A stretch of 6,589 bases of DNA, taken from positions 1 through 6,589 of the forward strand of contig JABDJY010000023.1 in assembly GCA_013003285.1 (NCBI GenBank). The letters run 5' to 3'. Source of the DNA: Alphaproteobacteria bacterium (lineage in GTDB: Bacteria > Pseudomonadota > Alphaproteobacteria > UBA6615). The notes beneath the pieces are model-generated. The model worked only from the letters and a program-made list of their open reading frames with translations. It was not told the origin of the DNA and did not search any database. Made by a program: the position numbers and the translations under genes. Below, piece after piece: positions 4,288-6,589 of the stretch; position 1 is the first letter of the stretch; each line of letters opens with the position of its first letter.

Positions 4288-6589
4288 CTCGACAGCCTGC
4301 TGATCGAAGCGTTCGCAACAGTCCGCGAGGGCGCCAAGCGCACCTTGGGTCAGCGCCATTTCGATGCCCAGCTGCTGGGCGGCATGGTGCTGCACAATGG
4401 CATGATCTCCGAGATGAAGACCGGCGAGGGCAAGACCCTGGTGGCCACTTTGGCGGTCTATCTCAACGCGCTCGAAGGCAAGGGCGTCCATGTGGTCACG
4501 GTCAACGACTATCTGGCCGAGCGCGACGCCGGCTGGATGGGGCAAGTCTATGAATTTCTCGGCCTCAAAGTCGGCATCATCATGCATGGCCTGTCCGACG
4601 AAGAGCGCCGCGAGGCCTATGCGGCCGATGTGACCTACGCCACCAACAACGAGCTCGGCTTCGATTATCTGCGCGACAATATGAAGTTTCATCTCGACGA
4701 GATGGTGCAGCGCGAATTCAATTTCGCCATCGTCGACGAGGTGGATTCGATCCTCATCGACGAGGCCCGCACACCGTTAATCATCTCCGGCCCGGTTGAA
4801 GATTCATCGGAGGCCTATCGCCAGGTCGATGTCATTATCCCCAACCTGGTCGCGGAAGATTACGAGATCGACGAGAAGGCCCGCGCCATCACCATGACCG
4901 ACGAGGGTGTCGAACACGCCGAGCAACTGCTCGCCGACGCCGGCCTATTGGAAGCCGGGGTCAGCCTCTACGACATCAGCAGCGTTAGCACGCTTCACCA
5001 TGTCAACCAGGCGCTGCGCGCCCATAAGCTCTTCGCCCGCGATACCGATTATATCGTCAAGGACGACAAGGTCGTCATTATCGACGAATTCACCGGCCGC
5101 ATGATGGAAGGCCGGCGTTATTCCGACGGGCTGCATCAGGCGCTCGAGGCGAAGGAAAACGTCTCGGTTCAGAACGAGAACCAGACCCTGGCCTCGATCA
5201 CCTTCCAGAATTATTTCCGCATTTATCCCAAGCTTGCCGGCATGACCGGTACGGCGATGACCGAGGCGGGCGAGTTCGCCGAGATCTATGAGCTTGAAGT
5301 CGTCGATATTCCGACCAATAAGCCGATGGTGCGCGAAGACAAGAACGACGAGGTCTACCGCAGCCTCGACGAGAAATATAACGCCATCACCGAACTCATC
5401 GCCGACTGCCACAAACGCCAACAGCCAGTGCTGGTCGGCACGGTGTCGATCGATAAGTCGGAGCAGGTTGCAGCGGTTCTGAAGAAAAGGAAGATACCGC
5501 ACCATGTGCTGAACGCCCGTTATCACGACCAGGAAGCCATGATCATCGGCCAGGCAGGCGAGCCCGGCGCGGTCACTATCGCCACCAACATGGCGGGCCG
5601 CGGCACCGATATTCAGCTCGGCGGTAATGTGGATATGCGCGGCGCCCAGGAATTGGCCGATATAGACGACCCGGCGGAATTCGACCGTCGGCGCGCGGAA
5701 ATCGAAGCCGACGTCGCCGCCAAGCGCGCGTTGGTACTGGGCACCGGCGGCCTACAGATTATCGGCACCGAGCGCCACGAAAGCCGGCGCATCGACAATC
5801 AGTTGCGCGGCCGCTCCGGCCGTCAGGGTGATCCCGGACGCTCGCAATTCTTCCTGTCGCTGGAAGACGATTTGATGCGCATCTTCGGGTCCGAGCGCAT
5901 GGATTCGATGCTGCAGAAGCTTGGCCTGGAAGAAGGCGAGGCGATCGTCCATCCGTGGATCGATAAGGCGCTTGAAAAGGCGCAGCAAAAAGTCGAGGCG
6001 CGCAACTTCGAAATCCGGAAGCAGCTGCTCCAGTACGACGATGTAATGAATGACCAGCGCAAGGTCATCTACGAACAGCGCAAAGATTTGATGCGGGTCG
6101 ATGACGTTTCGGAGACCATCGAAGATATGCGCGCCGAGACTTTGGAAGACACGGTAAAGCGTTGCATCCCGGAAAAAGCCTTCGCCGAGCAGTGGGACAC
6201 GGACCTGCTGCACGAGGAAATCTTACGCCTGTTCGGCATCGACGCCCCGATCGGCGATTGGGCCAAGGAAGAAGGCATCGCCGACGAAGAAATGCTCGAT
6301 CGGCTGTCCAAACTGGTCAACGAGAAGGCAGCGGCGAAAACCGCGCAGTTCGGGCCAGAGCTGATGCGCATGGCCGAGAAAAACCTGCTGCTACAAATCC
6401 TCGATCAATATTGGAAAGACCATCTGCTGCGCCTCGATCATCTGCGCCAGGGCATCGGTTTGCGCGCGTTCGGCCAGAAAAATCCGCTCAACGAATACAA
6501 GCGCGAAGCCTTCGATATGTTCAACGAAATGTTGGGCCGCCTGCGCGAGGGTGTCACGTCGCTGCTGAGCCATATCGAGATCCAAGTGG
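4111..6589 (+). CDS. secA: Preprotein translocase ATPase subunit SecA (3' end outside window)
   Basis: SecA is the motor that binds preproteins and drives them through SecYEG with ATP. The visible 826 residues align with E. coli SecA (901 residues) from the first residue. The first nucleotide-binding domain has Walker A MKTGEGKT (102-109) and Walker B DEVD (209-212), followed by DSILIDEARTPLIISGP. The preprotein-binding domain follows (about 221-370), then GMTGTA (377-382). The second nucleotide-binding domain has ATNMAGRGTDI (491-501) and QLRGRSGRQGDPG (564-576). The helical scaffold and wing region (about 610 onward) includes QYDDVMNDQRKV. The C-terminal linker, usually ending in a zinc-binding Cys motif, would lie beyond the edge. 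ATG4111 matches the family N-terminus, and an in-frame TAA at 4099-4101 prevents a longer start. No frameshift was found. The duplicated fragment just upstream is the one abnormal feature of the locus. Confidence 0.98.
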   Translation, partial: MVVNLVKKIVGSANDRYLKRLAKDVDAINALEPTLEALSDDELRARTDMLRQKIADGASLDSLLIEAFATVREGAKRTLGQRHFDAQLLGGMVLHNGMISEMKTGEGKTLVATLAVYLNALEGKGVHVVTVNDYLAERDAGWMGQVYEFLGLKVGIIMHGLSDEERREAYAADVTYATNNELGFDYLRDNMKFHLDEMVQREFNFAIVDEVDSILIDEARTPLIISGPVEDSSEAYRQVDVIIPNLVAEDYEIDEKARAITMTDEGVEHAEQLLADAGLLEAGVSLYDISSVSTLHHVNQALRAHKLFARDTDYIVKDDKVVIIDEFTGRMMEGRRYSDGLHQALEAKENVSVQNENQTLASITFQNYFRIYPKLAGMTGTAMTEAGEFAEIYELEVVDIPTNKPMVREDKNDEVYRSLDEKYNAITELIADCHKRQQPVLVGTVSIDKSEQVAAVLKKRKIPHHVLNARYHDQEAMIIGQAGEPGAVTIATNMAGRGTDIQLGGNVDMRGAQELADIDDPAEFDRRRAEIEADVAAKRALVLGTGGLQIIGTERHESRRIDNQLRGRSGRQGDPGRSQFFLSLEDDLMRIFGSERMDSMLQKLGLEEGEAIVHPWIDKALEKAQQKVEARNFEIRKQLLQYDDVMNDQRKVIYEQRKDLMRVDDVSETIEDMRAETLEDTVKRCIPEKAFAEQWDTDLLHEEILRLFGIDAPIGDWAKEEGIADEEMLDRLSKLVNEKAAAKTAQFGPELMRMAEKNLLLQILDQYWKDHLLRLDHLRQGIGLRAFGQKNPLNEYKREAFDMFNEMLGRLREGVTSLLSHIEIQV

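Noticed and set aside
4027..6585. Long minus-strand open frames opposite secA (e.g. 4027-4692, 4945-5526, 5752-6213)
   Set aside because: They lie antisense to an intact, fully recognisable SecA and reflect its GC-biased codon use. Their translations show no domains.

Overview
The window reads as chromosomal DNA of a GC-rich alphaproteobacterium, probably Rhodospirillales-like. The basis is strong G/C bias at third codon positions, protein sequences that resemble alphaproteobacterial SecA and ArgJ, and the gene neighbourhood secA / secreted parvulin / argJ / mutT, which I recall as common in that class. No tRNA, rRNA, CRISPR array, insertion sequence or phage gene was seen.

Layout. Bases 3-116 look like the 3' end of an unidentified plus-strand gene. 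A plus-strand polytopic membrane protein of unknown function follows (142-915). It converges on a minus-strand three-gene cluster, transcribed right to left: a secreted parvulin-type peptidyl-prolyl isomerase (2641-3537), argJ (1342-2589) and a mutT-type Nudix hydrolase (925-1332). A regulatory region of about 380 bp (3538-3921) separates this cluster from a divergent secA transcription unit, which runs off the right edge. The visible secA codes for 826 residues; only the C-terminal tail is missing.

The unusual part is the start of the secA unit. Directly upstream of secA is a 59-codon ORF (3922-4101) that is a diverged tandem copy of the secA leader and its first ~57 codons. The two units lie head to tail with a 189-bp start-to-start period, so they share a reading frame. 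The stop codon of the small ORF lies inside the ribosome-binding region of secA. By hand alignment 37 of 59 residues match, about 73% at nucleotide level, with one clean 6-bp gap. Two nucleotide blocks are perfectly conserved while the flanks have diverged. It could be a regulatory or dominant-interfering SecA N-terminal micropeptide, a translational-coupling leader, or a decaying duplication; the sequence alone does not decide.

Functionally the centre of the window is protein export. SecA drives preproteins through SecYEG, and the divergent parvulin carries a Sec-type signal peptide, so it is both a client of that pathway and a likely folding factor for its products. ArgJ (arginine biosynthesis) and MutT (nucleotide-pool cleaning) appear to be housekeeping genes carried in the same minus-strand cluster.
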